Assembly: GCA_012842745.1 (NCBI GenBank)
Contig: DUSF01000037.1
Span: 124,001-188,000 of the forward strand
DNA length: 64,000 bases
Origin: Bacillus sp. (in: firmicutes)
GTDB lineage: Bacteria > Bacillota > Bacilli > Bacillales > Bacillaceae_J
Direction: 5' to 3'
Of the stretch, positions 33,795-42,814 are shown in pieces. The translations under genes and the position numbers were made by a program. Position 1 is the stretch's first letter. Every line of letters starts with the position of its first letter. The notes beneath the pieces were generated by a model that had not been told where the DNA came from, made no database searches, and saw only the letters and a list, made by a program, of their open reading frames with translations.

Positions 33795-34496
33795 CTATTT
33801 TACCCCGCCAAAAACAGCAAGCTCCATCCACTTAAAAAAGCAATCTGAATGCTTAAATCCAATGTCTCTTAACCAATTAACTTGGATATCCACTCGTTCC
33901 AGTATATTATCTGCCTTATCTGGGCGGTTGTAATACTCTTTAGCTACATCTTTTCTATCCCTTTTATTATGAGTAGCAAGGTGGTCAATAAAAAGCACAT
34001 CATGCAGTTCTTCAATTTTAGGGGTGGCAGAAGCTGTATGCTCAATATTAATAAAAACCCCCCCTTGTGCTAAAGTATTGTATATTTCTTGATACAAGGC
34101 TTTTTTTTGTTCATGCGGGAGATGATGAATGGCATATCCTGAAACAACGCAGTCTAGTGACCCCGGTTCAACATATTGCCCAATGCGCTGACTAAAATCA
34201 CCCTGGATTATCTCACAACGATCCTTAAAATCTGTCATGTGAATGCGTGCCTGTTCAAGCATTGGTTTTGAATGGTCTAGTAATATAGCAGTAGCCTCTG
34301 GATATGATTTAAGTAAAATTTCCGCTAAAAACCCGTTCCCACATCCCAAGTCCATTATTCTCTTTGGATTAGGATTAAAATGATGGACCACTTGAAGCAT
34401 GATTTTTACTTGTTCGGCACCAAAAGGAATTCCACCTCTAACTTGCTCTAAATAGTATTGTGTAACATCTTGACGTTGCCAATTTGTTGTTGCCAT
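33795..34496 (-). CDS. class I SAM-dependent methyltransferase
   Basis: A 233-residue methyltransferase with motif I MDLGCGNGFLAE, LLDHSKPMLEQA (acidic loop 2), and VVSGYAIHHLPHEQKKALYQ. Its start ATG 34496 follows GGGGGAG. First gene after the T-box leader, in operon with the racemase. Substrate unknown; control by an amino-acid-sensing T-box suggests a role in amino-acid metabolism or in making an amino-acid derivative. Confidence 0.85.
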   Translation of the reverse strand: MATTNWQRQDVTQYYLEQVRGGIPFGAEQVKIMLQVVHHFNPNPKRIMDLGCGNGFLAEILLKSYPEATAILLDHSKPMLEQARIHMTDFKDRCEIIQGDFSQRIGQYVEPGSLDCVVSGYAIHHLPHEQKKALYQEIYNTLAQGGVFINIEHTASATPKIEELHDVLFIDHLATHNKRDRKDVAKEYYNRPDKADNILERVDIQVNWLRDIGFKHSDCFFKWMELAVFGGVK

Positions 34497-34519
34497 TTTT
34501 ATTTCTCCCCCTTATTTTT

Positions 34520-34790
34520 AAAATAAAAAGCCTATCATCTCATAAGAGACGACAGGCTTTGCCTACGTGGTACCACTCTTTTTGATTTATTTGAAATGAC
34601 AAACAAATCCGCTTTTAAACCGATTACGGAAGTCATCCGTTAAGACCTAACAACAATCAGTCCTACCACTCCTGGGCGAGTTCGGGATTTCATTGACTGT
34701 CTTTCACCAACCGACAGCTCTCTAAACAATTAAATATCCTTAATACTCCCAATCTTCGTGTTTTTTATCATTAAATTTCCCTTATTTTAC
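34520..34790 (-). promoter_or_regulatory. T-box riboswitch (tRNA-sensing leader) of the methyltransferase/racemase operon
   Basis: The region upstream of the methyltransferase holds no gene. On the minus strand it has a stem I with AGAGAG, GGTTGGTGAAA and GAACTCGCCCAGGAG, the T-box AGAGTGGTACCACG (34579-34566), and a terminator pairing AAAGCCTGTCGTCTC with GAGATGATAGGCTTT, then T residues (34560-34520). Uncharged tRNA would stabilise the antiterminator. The specifier codon cannot be fixed by eye; candidates near GAACTC point to a serine-, leucine- or asparagine-type codon. Confidence 0.85.
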
Positions 34791-34800
34791 TATTTGTTTA

Positions 34801-35004
34801 TTATAAGGTCAAATAATTTTTCTTTACTTTTTCGATATCGTGTCCACCAATCCCAAAGTTTTTGTCATTATGTTCATTAATCACAACCATAAAAAATTCC
34901 TTTGGTATTTTAGTTATTTCGGATGCAGTCAGCGTTAATTGTGATATAAGCTGTTCTTTTTGTTCATCAGTTAATTTTCCAGAGTCAAATTTTATTATTG
35001 GCAT
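34801..35004 (-). CDS. 4-oxalocrotonate tautomerase family protein
   Basis: A 67-residue tautomerase; Pro immediately after Met (MPIIKFDSG) would be the catalytic base. Length and the DEQKEQLISQLT and FFMVVINEHNDKNFGIGG segments fit the 4-OT/DmpI group. GGGGG lies 8 bases before ATG 35004. Physiological substrate unknown; small tautomerases of this type occur widely in Bacillus. Confidence 0.85.
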   Translation of the reverse strand: MPIIKFDSGKLTDEQKEQLISQLTLTASEITKIPKEFFMVVINEHNDKNFGIGGHDIEKVKKNYLTL

Positions 35005-35079
35005 AATGAATCCCCCATTTAACCTTAAAATTGGATTTGTTTCTACTCTGTAGCCAGTTTAAATCAAGATTAGTAACCA

Positions 35080-35319
35080 TCAATTTTGTTGCGCAGTCTT
35101 ACATAATTTTTGCGAGAAGAAATAGGCTAATGTTGCTGTAAATAAAATTGCCAAAAATGGAGCTGTGGACGTTTTTCCAAAGCCTACTTCCTGGCTTAAG
35201 CTACCGACCGTTGAAGAAAAATCCGGAGTGTAAAAAGATGTCAAAATTAAGCCCGATAAAATTTGAAGTACGAAATAAAACAAAGCAAAACTAGCAAGAA
35301 AAACAATATATTTTTTCAA
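35080..35319 (-). CDS. small two-helix membrane protein
   Basis: A 79-residue product from TTG 35319, 8 bases after AAAGGAG. It starts with a Lys-rich turn, has a first hydrophobic segment (YIVFLASFALFYFVLQILSG) and a second near the C terminus (FLAILFTATLAYFF), joined by a Ser/Thr-rich external loop. No family recognised. Confidence 0.65.
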   Translation of the reverse strand: MKKYIVFLASFALFYFVLQILSGLILTSFYTPDFSSTVGSLSQEVGFGKTSTAPFLAILFTATLAYFFSQKLCKTAQQN

Positions 35320-35427
35320 TTTTATCACTCCTTTCAAAATGGTAGAACCTGTTAAAACACTTAGATTTTCATATAAAATTTAACACTACCTATATATAAC
35401 GAATGGATTGAGGAAAAAGTTTCAATT

Positions 35428-35622
35428 TTAAAATATATCAAAAATATTCCCTATCAGTCTTCCAATGCCCCTTATTAACCAAAAGATCATTCGAAACGGC
35501 AATAAGAGCACTTCTGGTATCCAGAATAGCACATCAAGAATAAAATCGATAAACGTATATTGGCCTTTCTTTTTCTTGCTTTTTCTCATTTTTTCCTTCT
35601 TTTTATTCCACCATTCTTTCAT
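35428..35622 (-). CDS. 64-residue basic, membrane-associated protein
   Basis: The N-terminal 20 residues are strongly basic (KEWWNKKKEKMRKSKKKKG), the rest hydrophobic/amphipathic with Trp, Phe, Ile and Pro (FILDVLFWIPEVLLLPFRM). AGGGG precedes ATG 35622. This charge pattern suggests peripheral binding to acidic membrane lipids. Similar small proteins exist in Bacillus; function unknown. Confidence 0.65.
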   Translation of the reverse strand: MKEWWNKKKEKMRKSKKKKGQYTFIDFILDVLFWIPEVLLLPFRMIFWLIRGIGRLIGNIFDIF

Positions 35623-35741
35623 TTTGTACCCCTGCCTTTTGATTACATTATATACTACATATTAATTGGAAAAATATCCTTTTTTGCAATTTAAAAATAG
35701 CATCCCTTAAATAAAAGGATGCTTATATTTACGGAGGATAG

Positions 35742-36983
35742 TCAACTTAAGTTTCCGTTATTGACTCGTTTTTTTGTAAAAAAGACAGGAGCAGAGTCAA
35801 TATCTTCTAACCACCGCTGTTCCGGAGTATCAATTCCATTTTTAATCCAAACATCCCCTTGATTACCGTTTTGATTCTTACGATACCAAGTAATATATGT
35901 TCCAACAACTTGCGGGTCGATGTCTAGTTCACTTTTCTTTGGAAAGGAGATTTGTTTTTGTTCTGTTGATTTTACATTAATTAAAAAAAGTGTTGTAAAC
36001 ATCGTAGGAACAGGTCCTTCTTTCCATTCTTTGTTTTCTTTTACACGAGCAACGATTACTTCATCTTTGGAAAGCCATTCTAAATCAAGATCAACATATC
36101 CTTCCGGTGTATATTCCTTTTGGTGCTTCAAAATTGGAATGTCGGCAACCGTTGTTTTTTTGTTTTCAACAAAAAACCTTCCCTCACCAGATATGTAGGC
36201 TAATTTATTTATCTTGGGTGCCCATTTGAACCAGTCCTCATACCAAAGCATATTCCCCACCGCTTGAAAGTTTCCCCCAGCAGATGACAGTACACATAAT
36301 GTATTGCTATCATTGGACAAAGATGCTGTAGGGGTTGCAAGAAAACTAACCCATTTCCCATCCGAACTCCATTTAAAATATTCGGCATTAATCGCAAATA
36401 AGTCTTTCGTATTCGTTTGAATCGTATAAAACGGCTTTATCTTTTTCGTATCCAAATTGGCATCGGCTGCTATTTTAAAAAGATGAACAGGTTCCCATCC
36501 TGTAGGGAGTAAATTGGACTGGGAAGATGCTACAAATGCTTTCCCATCTGGAAACCATGCAAAATCACTAATACCTAAAGCTACATTCTCAAAACCTTCT
36601 GGGCGTCCTCGCTTTGTTTTTGTAATATTTAGTACACCACCAGCATTATAGGCTAATTGATTTGCAATCGGTGACCATTGAAAATTTCTCGTTTCAATCG
36701 TTTCATATGGCTGGTAGCTTTCATTTTTTTCTGTATCATAAATATACAAAAATGTTTTTTCACCATATTCATCGCCGTCCAAATAGGCAATAAAGCGCCC
36801 ATCATATGACCACTCTGGTGAGTAAACAAATCGATTCTTTGTTATCTGTTTTTCTTTATCACCCTCCACCATCCAAAGCTGATGGTCACGGATGAAAATA
36901 GCTTTCAGCGGTGCTTCTGCGAAAGCTGGTGGTGAAAAAGTAAAACAGATTAATATTATCATGAACAACATCCTAGTTCCCAT
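35742..36983 (-). CDS. exported TolB-like beta-propeller protein
   Basis: A 413-residue protein with a signal peptide (MGTRMLFMIILICFTFSPPAFA) and repeated WD40/PD40-like blades: YSPEWSYDGRFIAYLDG, FQWSPIANQLAYNAGG, FAWFPDGKAFVASSQS, FKWSSDGKWVSFL, FKWAPKINKLAYISG. AGGAGG lies 8 bases before ATG 36983. In Bacillus, relatives are annotated as TolB-domain or YqgU-like proteins without proven role. No lipobox Cys was seen after the signal. Confidence 0.8.
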   Translation of the reverse strand: MGTRMLFMIILICFTFSPPAFAEAPLKAIFIRDHQLWMVEGDKEKQITKNRFVYSPEWSYDGRFIAYLDGDEYGEKTFLYIYDTEKNESYQPYETIETRNFQWSPIANQLAYNAGGVLNITKTKRGRPEGFENVALGISDFAWFPDGKAFVASSQSNLLPTGWEPVHLFKIAADANLDTKKIKPFYTIQTNTKDLFAINAEYFKWSSDGKWVSFLATPTASLSNDSNTLCVLSSAGGNFQAVGNMLWYEDWFKWAPKINKLAYISGEGRFFVENKKTTVADIPILKHQKEYTPEGYVDLDLEWLSKDEVIVARVKENKEWKEGPVPTMFTTLFLINVKSTEQKQISFPKKSELDIDPQVVGTYITWYRKNQNGNQGDVWIKNGIDTPEQRWLEDIDSAPVFFTKKRVNNGNLS

Positions 36984-37066
36984 TCATCATACCTCCTTGT
37001 AATTAGGATGCCATAATGAATGGTTTCAATTCTGCAACAAACACACTAGAGCAGCTATAGCCCTAC

Positions 37067-37537
37067 TTATTTTCTCAAAAAAATGACTCCATCACTTCTC
37101 TCAACTTGAAAATTCATATCATCTTTCAAACTAAGTGTAGAATAACCCGCATCAAAATCATTCTTAGGTGAAAATGAAATACCGTAACCGCTATTCTCAG
37201 GATATCCATAAACATAGCAGACCACTTTTCCATTTTTCAAAAAAACAATTTGGCTCATTCCTTCGCTTACAGTTTCACTGATTTGGTCCCATTTATAACC
37301 AACCGTTTCATACACCTTATCCTTTGTAGTATATGGGTCAAAAGAATAGACAACATCCCATTCAAATGGAGTTACTTCTACTAAATTTATTGACCTAACG
37401 GGCTGTTCAATTGATAAAAGTTCTTTCTTTAACAGCTTTGCATTTACATCCCATAAATCCTTTTTTAATAGATTCATAAAGACTGCCATACCTATTATTC
37501 CGATAGCGATTACGATAACGATTTTTTTCAATTTCAC
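37067..37537 (-). CDS. membrane-anchored or secreted protein of unknown function
   Basis: A 156-residue protein with an N-terminal hydrophobic segment (IVIVIAIGIIGMAVFM) and an extracytoplasmic domain containing FEWDVVYSFDPYTTKDKVYE and IVFLKNGKVVCYVYGYPEN. GTG 37537 lies 8 bases after GGGG. The domain looks like a small beta-rich fold seen in Bacillus hypothetical proteins. No function assigned. Confidence 0.6.
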   Translation of the reverse strand: MKLKKIVIVIAIGIIGMAVFMNLLKKDLWDVNAKLLKKELLSIEQPVRSINLVEVTPFEWDVVYSFDPYTTKDKVYETVGYKWDQISETVSEGMSQIVFLKNGKVVCYVYGYPENSGYGISFSPKNDFDAGYSTLSLKDDMNFQVERSDGVIFLRK

Positions 37538-37705
37538 CGAATAATCCCCTAATCATTTTAAATTAACTAAATCTCGTCTTTTTCCAATTTTACCATAAAA
37601 ATATTATCATAGTTTCCTACTTTTCCAGAATAGCATTCATTTTTGGAATCATACCGAACACTAGCAATATGCATGTTTTTTATTCTACATATAACATACT
37701 ATTCC

Positions 37706-37720
37706 ATAACTAAAAGTTAT
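37706..37720. promoter_or_regulatory. possible LysR operator upstream of lysR-MFS
   Basis: ATAACT-AAA-AGTTAT is a perfect 15-base palindrome about 100 bases upstream of the LysR start, and an extra GTTAT half lies near 37751. This resembles a T-N11-A type LysR box. The rest of the 37538-37819 gap shows no gene. Confidence 0.35.
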
Positions 37721-37819
37721 CAATTTTATGCATATTAACAATTAGAAGTTATGTAAAAGAAGGAGTATGATAAGGTTAACGTATAAATAATTTTGAAAAA
37801 ACAAATGAGGGCTATGATT

Positions 37820-38701
37820 ATGGAATGGCATCAAATTAATTATTTTCAAACGGTGGCGAAGACGCAGCATATTACTCGCGCGGCCGAACAGCTATCTATT
37901 TCCCAGCCTGCGCTTAGCCGCTCGATTGCGAAGCTTGAGGATGAATTAGGCGTGAAGCTTTTTGACCGGAAAGGAAGAAATATTTATCTAAATCGCTATG
38001 GGAAAATGTTTCTAAAGCGTGTCGAGCAATCTATTGAACAGATTGAGATTGGGAGACAAGAAATCATGGATGAAGTTCATCCCAATCACGGGACAATTTC
38101 GTTGGCCTTTTTACCCTCACAAGGTATTAGCTTTGTTCCTGATATGTTAAGCGCTTATCGTGGAATGTATCCAAACGTAAAATTTCTCTTACATCAAGCT
38201 TCAAACGAAGAGATTTTAAAACAGGTAAAATCAAGGAAAGTCGATCTTGCTCTCCTAATGCTCTTACAAGATGAGCAGGAAATCCTATGGCAGCCTCTGT
38301 TAACGGAGCAATTATTTTTGATTGTATCTGTGAATCATTGGCTGGCAGACTATAATAAAGTAGATTTAAAAATGATTAAGGACGAGCCATTTATCTCTTT
38401 TAAAAAGGGCTATGGATTACAGACAATTATACAAAATTTTTGCCTTAAAGCAGGCCTAACACCAGATATTGTGTTTGAAGGAGAAGATATTGGGACTGTT
38501 TCTGGATTAGTGGGCGCCCAGTTAGGTGTTTCATTAGTACCTGACGTAAAAGTAATTGACAAAAGCAAAGTAAAGCTCATCGAAGTTCAAAATCCAATTT
38601 GTACGAGGAAAATTGGAATTGCAAGGCTTAAGGATAGCTATCTATCACCAGCCACAGCGAAATTTATCCAATATGCTATGGATTTATATAAAACTAACTA
38701 A
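37820..38701 (+). CDS. LysR-family transcriptional regulator (YybE-like)
   Basis: A 293-residue regulator: HTH at residues 1-60 (HITRAAEQLSISQPALSRSI), effector domain from about residue 90 (GTISLAFLPSQGISFVP). GAGGG lies 9 bases before ATG 37820; upstream ATGs in frame lack support. It is followed after 17 bases by an MFS gene, the same pairing as B. subtilis yybE-yybF. It probably controls that transporter; ligand unknown. Confidence 0.85.
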   Translation: MEWHQINYFQTVAKTQHITRAAEQLSISQPALSRSIAKLEDELGVKLFDRKGRNIYLNRYGKMFLKRVEQSIEQIEIGRQEIMDEVHPNHGTISLAFLPSQGISFVPDMLSAYRGMYPNVKFLLHQASNEEILKQVKSRKVDLALLMLLQDEQEILWQPLLTEQLFLIVSVNHWLADYNKVDLKMIKDEPFISFKKGYGLQTIIQNFCLKAGLTPDIVFEGEDIGTVSGLVGAQLGVSLVPDVKVIDKSKVKLIEVQNPICTRKIGIARLKDSYLSPATAKFIQYAMDLYKTN

Positions 38702-38718
38702 AGGGGTATCATTCAATC

Positions 38719-39930
38719 ATGGATTATATACAGCGTGGGACACACACATTTAAACTGGTTAACATTGCTTTATTTGCAGGGGGATTTAATACATTCGCAA
38801 TCCTTTGGGGGACGCAGCCGCTGCTCCCTGAAATCGCGAAAGAGTTTCATCTATCACCAGCTGTTTCGAGTTTAAGCCTATCTTCAACGACAATTGCTTT
38901 AGCGATAAGCATGATTATTGCGGGATCATTATCTGAAGTATTTGGACGGAAACCAGTGATGACATTTGCTTTAGTGGCTTCATCGATTCTATCAATTTTA
39001 ACCGCCTTTAGCCCTACCTTTCATTTGTTGCTTTTATGCCGAATTTTGCAAGGGATTACGCTGGCAGGGCTGCCTGCTGTGGCAATGGCATATTTAGGCG
39101 AGGAGATTGAAGCAAAAAGTTTAGGCTTTGCCATGGGTTTATATATAAGCGGTAACTCCGTTGGCGGCATGAGCGGGCGGATTATTAGCGGTATTTTAAC
39201 CGATTTGTTTAGCTGGCGGATTGCTCTAGCAGGAATTGGAATTGTTAGTTTACTAGCTAGTATTATTTTTTGGTTTATTTTGCCGAAATCTTCTCATTTC
39301 AAGCCACGGAAATTTGCAATAAAACCATTAGTATCTTCTCTTTTTTCACAATTTAAAGAGCCTGGCCTTATTTATATTTTTATGACTGGATTTTTACTAA
39401 TGGGAAGTTTTATTTCATTATATAACTATATTGGTTTTCAACTAATCGAACCACCCTATTCGTTAAGCCAAACGTTAGTGGGGTTTATTTTTATCGTTTA
39501 TACAATTGGTACGTTTAGCTCAACATGGATGGGAATGCTAGCAGACAATCATGGCAAAAAGAAGCTATTGCAAATTTCATTAATTATTCTATTGTTAGGT
39601 GCTTGTATCACCTTACATACAGCTTTATCGTTAAAAATTATCGGAATTGCCGTGTTTACGTTCGGCTTTTTTGCAGGCCATTCGATTGCCAGCAGTTGGG
39701 TTGGACAGTTAGCAACCCATGATAAAGCACAAGCAGCAGCATTATATTTATTTTTCTATTATTTCGGTTCTAGCATCGGCGGTACAATTAGCGGTACATT
39801 TTATAGCCGTTTCGGCTGGGTTGGAGTCATCTCAATGATTGTCGTATTTACGAGTATTTCTATTATTCTTTCACTGCGATTAGGCACCATTACTTCGAAA
39901 AGAGTAAAATATACTCCACATGAAGTTTAA
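38719..39930 (+). CDS. major facilitator transporter (YybF-like)
   Basis: A 403-residue, 12-helix MFS permease of the drug/arabinose-efflux type: GTQPLLPEIAKEF near TM1, GSLSEVFGRKPVM between TM2-3, GNSVGGMSGRIISG in TM5 and a MGMLADNHGKKKLL loop between TM8-9. Overlaps no gene and follows the LysR gene by 17 bases, so co-transcribed. Likely proton-driven export; substrate unknown. Confidence 0.88.
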   Translation: MDYIQRGTHTFKLVNIALFAGGFNTFAILWGTQPLLPEIAKEFHLSPAVSSLSLSSTTIALAISMIIAGSLSEVFGRKPVMTFALVASSILSILTAFSPTFHLLLLCRILQGITLAGLPAVAMAYLGEEIEAKSLGFAMGLYISGNSVGGMSGRIISGILTDLFSWRIALAGIGIVSLLASIIFWFILPKSSHFKPRKFAIKPLVSSLFSQFKEPGLIYIFMTGFLLMGSFISLYNYIGFQLIEPPYSLSQTLVGFIFIVYTIGTFSSTWMGMLADNHGKKKLLQISLIILLLGACITLHTALSLKIIGIAVFTFGFFAGHSIASSWVGQLATHDKAQAAALYLFFYYFGSSIGGTISGTFYSRFGWVGVISMIVVFTSISIILSLRLGTITSKRVKYTPHEV

Positions 39931-39960
39931 AAAAGAAGTTCTAACAAAAGCACAAATATA

Positions 39961-40005
39961 GGCCCTTCCCCATATATTGGCCTTAGAATATAAAAGAGGA
40001 GGGCC
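39961..40005 (+). promoter_or_regulatory. hairpin that hides the ribosome binding site of the next gene
   Basis: GGCCCTTCC at 39961-39969 can pair with GGAGGGCC at 39998-40005 (one bulge), which contains the GAGGAGGG ribosome binding site of the gene at 40013. TTATTTT follows, so the structure might end MFS transcription, or gate translation. Confidence 0.45.
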
Positions 40006-40012
40006 TTATTTT

Positions 40013-40444
40013 ATGCAGTTTTATTATGGCCAACAGATGCCATTAAGAATTTTAGATGAAGCTGAATTTTGGAAAGAACAAGAAAAGGAGCATACGATAG
40101 TCATTAGGGAACTAGTTCCAAATTTAGAGCCTGAATTTTTAAATGCCTTACATGATTGGGAAAAAGTACTTGGCGAAACACGTCAGCAGGTTGTGCAATT
40201 CATCCAAACTGTCGTGCGTGTAGGCCAATATGTGCCCCAAGCCTTACAACAGCAGGTTCTACAAATGGTGCCTCATTGGCTTGAGCAGAGCTTAGGATTT
40301 ATCGAGCTGTGCAGACAAATAAAAAATAACAGCAAGCCAGTTAGTACTAATCCTACTGCTAAAGTAGTCCTGGATCATATTATCCGTGAATCGGAATATT
40401 TTATAGGGATTGGGCAGGCCTTATTATATAACCAAAGTCAATGA
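40013..40444 (+). CDS. DUF2935-like helical protein
   Basis: A 143-residue all-helical protein (MQFYYGQQMPLRILDEAEFW, then KEQEKEHTIVIRELVP, ending FIGIGQALLYNQ). Pattern of an acidic EAEFW..Q..EH motif followed by IRE resembles one half of DUF2935 proteins, which have EH-containing helices and may bind metal. GAGGAGGG precedes ATG 40013 at 9 bases, though it can be hidden in a hairpin. The assignment to the family is tentative. Confidence 0.6.
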   Translation: MQFYYGQQMPLRILDEAEFWKEQEKEHTIVIRELVPNLEPEFLNALHDWEKVLGETRQQVVQFIQTVVRVGQYVPQALQQQVLQMVPHWLEQSLGFIELCRQIKNNSKPVSTNPTAKVVLDHIIRESEYFIGIGQALLYNQSQ

Positions 40445-40461
40445 GCTGAAATAAGCGACAG

Positions 40462-40492
40462 AAGCTGGCCGATAGATGAGTCAGCTTTTTTT
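40462..40492 (+). terminator. terminator
   Basis: AAGCTGG (40462-40468) pairs with TCAGCTT (40481-40487; six firm pairs) followed by TTTTT. It ends the DUF2935-like gene. Beyond it, 40493-40685 shows no gene or clear structure. Confidence 0.65.
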
Positions 40493-40685
40493 AATTATAA
40501 CAAATTGAAATTTTACATAAAAACAGAGGATTTAGATGATTTTCTATGGAGAAGTCCGCATAAATACTGCTTGTGTTGGGACAGTTGAATTAGTTTTAAA
40601 AGGAACTGAGACGTAAAATGAGCTTGATCCCTATCAGTATTTTATTATTTCAAAATAGGGGTGTAAAAATTTAACAAAAAGTTCA

Positions 40686-40724
40686 TTCTTTTTCCTAATT
40701 TTTACGTTTATAATAAAAATTAGG
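40686..40724 (+). promoter_or_regulatory. chemoreceptor promoter with palindrome across the -10
   Basis: TTCTTT, 17 bases, TATAAT (40709-40714). The TATAAT lies in the loop edge of a 10-bp inverted repeat CCTAATTTTT (40694-40703) / AAAAATTAGG (40715-40724). A protein bound to this palindrome would cover the -10. The regulator is not known. Confidence 0.4.
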
Positions 40725-40763
40725 GGTTCTGAGTGCCAAAAAAATGGAAAAGGGGGATCAAGC

Positions 40764-42749
40764 TTGCAAGCTACTAAATCTTTATTAGTAAAAGTTATGC
40801 TTTTTATTTTAGCTGTAACACTATTTATTACAACAGCAACAGGATGGCTCAATTACAAAACGTCAAAAGATATTATCATCCGCTCCTTACAAAATAATGC
40901 AGAAAGCCAAATCGCCATCCATGCTTCACAGCTTGGAACGTGGCTGCAAACAAGAAAATCAGAAGTCGAGGTCATGTCTAACATCGATTTAGTTCGCTTT
41001 GGCAGCAAGGAAGATATTTTACGATATTTTGCAGGGGAAAGAAAAAGAACAGGTGATCTTTATTCTTCGATTGGGATTTGTGACACTGAAGGGAATTTAA
41101 CTCTTGATTCTAATATTACAATTCAAATTAGTAGTGAAACATCGTTTCCAGATGTTATGTCCGGAAATTCAATTATTTCCAATCCATTTCCTGATAAAGC
41201 TGATCCGAATAATTTGATTATTTCTTTTGAAGTGCCTGTTTATGATGAAAACAAAAAAGTAAAAGGCTTAATTAGTGGAGCTGCACCTATTAATAATGTT
41301 TTTGCAGAAGCCGCTAACTTTAAAATCGGGAAAACAGATAATGTATATGTCTTTCAAGAAGATGGGTTAATCATTCACCATCCAGACAAAACAAAGGTTT
41401 TACAAGAAAACCTTTTGCAATCATCTAATCCTGAAATCAAAAACTTAGCTATAGAGATGGTTAAAAATAAGCATGGTTTTTCAAAGCTAACTGTTAATGG
41501 ACAAGATCGGATGTACTTCTATGCACTCGTCCCTCATACAACATGGATTATGATGATTGAAGTGCCATTAAAAGAATTTACAGCACAGCTCACGCCGTTA
41601 TTATTCATTACGATTGGTTCAGGTATAGCAGGGCTATTATTAACTGGAATTATCTTATTCTTACTGTTAAAACACCCAATCAATCGAATTCGTAAAGTCG
41701 CTCAAGTCGCAGAAGTCATTGCCGACGGCAAATTAGTTGTTGAAAAAATTGAAGATACACACGATGATGAGGTTAGCCTTTTAGCAGATGCAGTAAATAA
41801 AATGGCATCAAATTTACGAGATCTGCTCACGCACGTAAATCAAACGATTGAACAAGTTACAGTAGCATCAAATCAGTTCATCCAAGGTGTAGAATTTGCT
41901 TCTAATGCCGCAAAATCAATAACAGGTTCAGCACAAGAAGTTTCAGCAGCAACAGATCATCAATTGCAGGCGATACAGCAAAATGCTGATGCCCTTGATC
42001 AAATGGCATCAGGCATTCAAAGAGTTGCTGCATCCTCCTCTGATGTCTCAGAGGCCGCTTCAAAAACAGAAGAAGAAGCGCTACAAGGAAATCAAAGCCT
42101 TACAGAGGCAGTTAAGCAAATGGATAACATTTACCAATCTGTTCATAAATCACGAAATGTTGTCCAATTGTTAGCAAATCGTTCCAAAGAAATTGGCGAA
42201 ATTTCTAGCATCATTACGAGTATTGCGGATCAAACGAATTTGTTGGCACTAAATGCCGCGATTGAGGCAGCTAGAGCTGGTGAACATGGGAAAGGTTTCG
42301 CCGTCGTAGCAGAAGAGGTGCGAAAGCTAGCCGAGCAATCAAAGGATTCTGCGGACAAAATTTCAAATTTAATTTATGAAATTCAAGAGGATACGGAGGA
42401 AGCCGTTCAAGCGATGGCAGCTGGTGCCACCGATGCCCAAAGAGGCATTGACATCGTGAATAAGGCCGGTAAAATGTTTACTAACATTCTCGTAGCGATT
42501 GAACAAATTACCGATCAAATTCAAGAAGTATCTGCATCGTCAGAACAAATTTCTGCTTCAACCGAGGAAATTACAGCATCATCTTCAGAAATGTTAACGA
42601 TTGCTCAAAAGTCCGCTGACAACGCAAGCATCGTTACAACACAAACTGACTCACAGCTTGCGATGATTGAGGACATGAAAAATTCTAATAATGCTTTACA
42701 AACTATGATTAGTGAATTACAGAAGGCAATGCGGAAATTCACTTTATAA
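40764..42749 (+). CDS. methyl-accepting chemotaxis protein with dCache sensor
   Basis: A 661-residue transmembrane chemoreceptor. TM1 at residues 9-27, an extracytoplasmic double-Cache domain (about 30-275), TM2 ([20 protein letters not shown], about 277-300), HAMP (to about 355), then the signalling domain with the highly conserved hairpin tip [44 protein letters not shown] 40764 follows GGGGG at 7 bases. dCache domains often bind amino acids or organic acids; ligand unknown. A terminator follows 2 bases after the stop. Confidence 0.95.
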   Translation: MQATKSLLVKVMLFILAVTLFITTATGWLNYKTSKDIIIRSLQNNAESQIAIHASQLGTWLQTRKSEVEVMSNIDLVRFGSKEDILRYFAGERKRTGDLYSSIGICDTEGNLTLDSNITIQISSETSFPDVMSGNSIISNPFPDKADPNNLIISFEVPVYDENKKVKGLISGAAPINNVFAEAANFKIGKTDNVYVFQEDGLIIHHPDKTKVLQENLLQSSNPEIKNLAIEMVKNKHGFSKLTVNGQDRMYFYALVPHTTWIMMIEVPLKEFTAQLTPLLFITIGSGIAGLLLTGIILFLLLKHPINRIRKVAQVAEVIADGKLVVEKIEDTHDDEVSLLADAVNKMASNLRDLLTHVNQTIEQVTVASNQFIQGVEFASNAAKSITGSAQEVSAATDHQLQAIQQNADALDQMASGIQRVAASSSDVSEAASKTEEEALQGNQSLTEAVKQMDNIYQSVHKSRNVVQLLANRSKEIGEISSIITSIADQTNLLALNAAIEAARAGEHGKGFAVVAEEVRKLAEQSKDSADKISNLIYEIQEDTEEAVQAMAAGATDAQRGIDIVNKAGKMFTNILVAIEQITDQIQEVSASSEQISASTEEITASSSEMLTIAQKSADNASIVTTQTDSQLAMIEDMKNSNNALQTMISELQKAMRKFTL

Positions 42750-42750
42750 T

Positions 42751-42783
42751 GGGACAAAGGGGCAAAATACTTTGTCCCTTTTC
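42751..42783 (+). terminator. terminator of the chemoreceptor gene
   Basis: GGGACAAAG (42751-42759) pairs with CTTTGTCCC (42770-42778), followed by TTTT. Confidence 0.9.
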
Positions 42784-42814
42784 TCTATTCGTGAGACTAA
42801 CAAAAAGTGGACCA

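Noticed and set aside
40440-40480. Sigma-D promoter (GAAA, 16 bases, GCCGATAG) for the chemoreceptor
   Set aside because: The -10 matches well but the site lies in the terminator of the preceding gene, about 300 bases from the chemoreceptor start, and the -35 is weak. A closer TATAAT exists.
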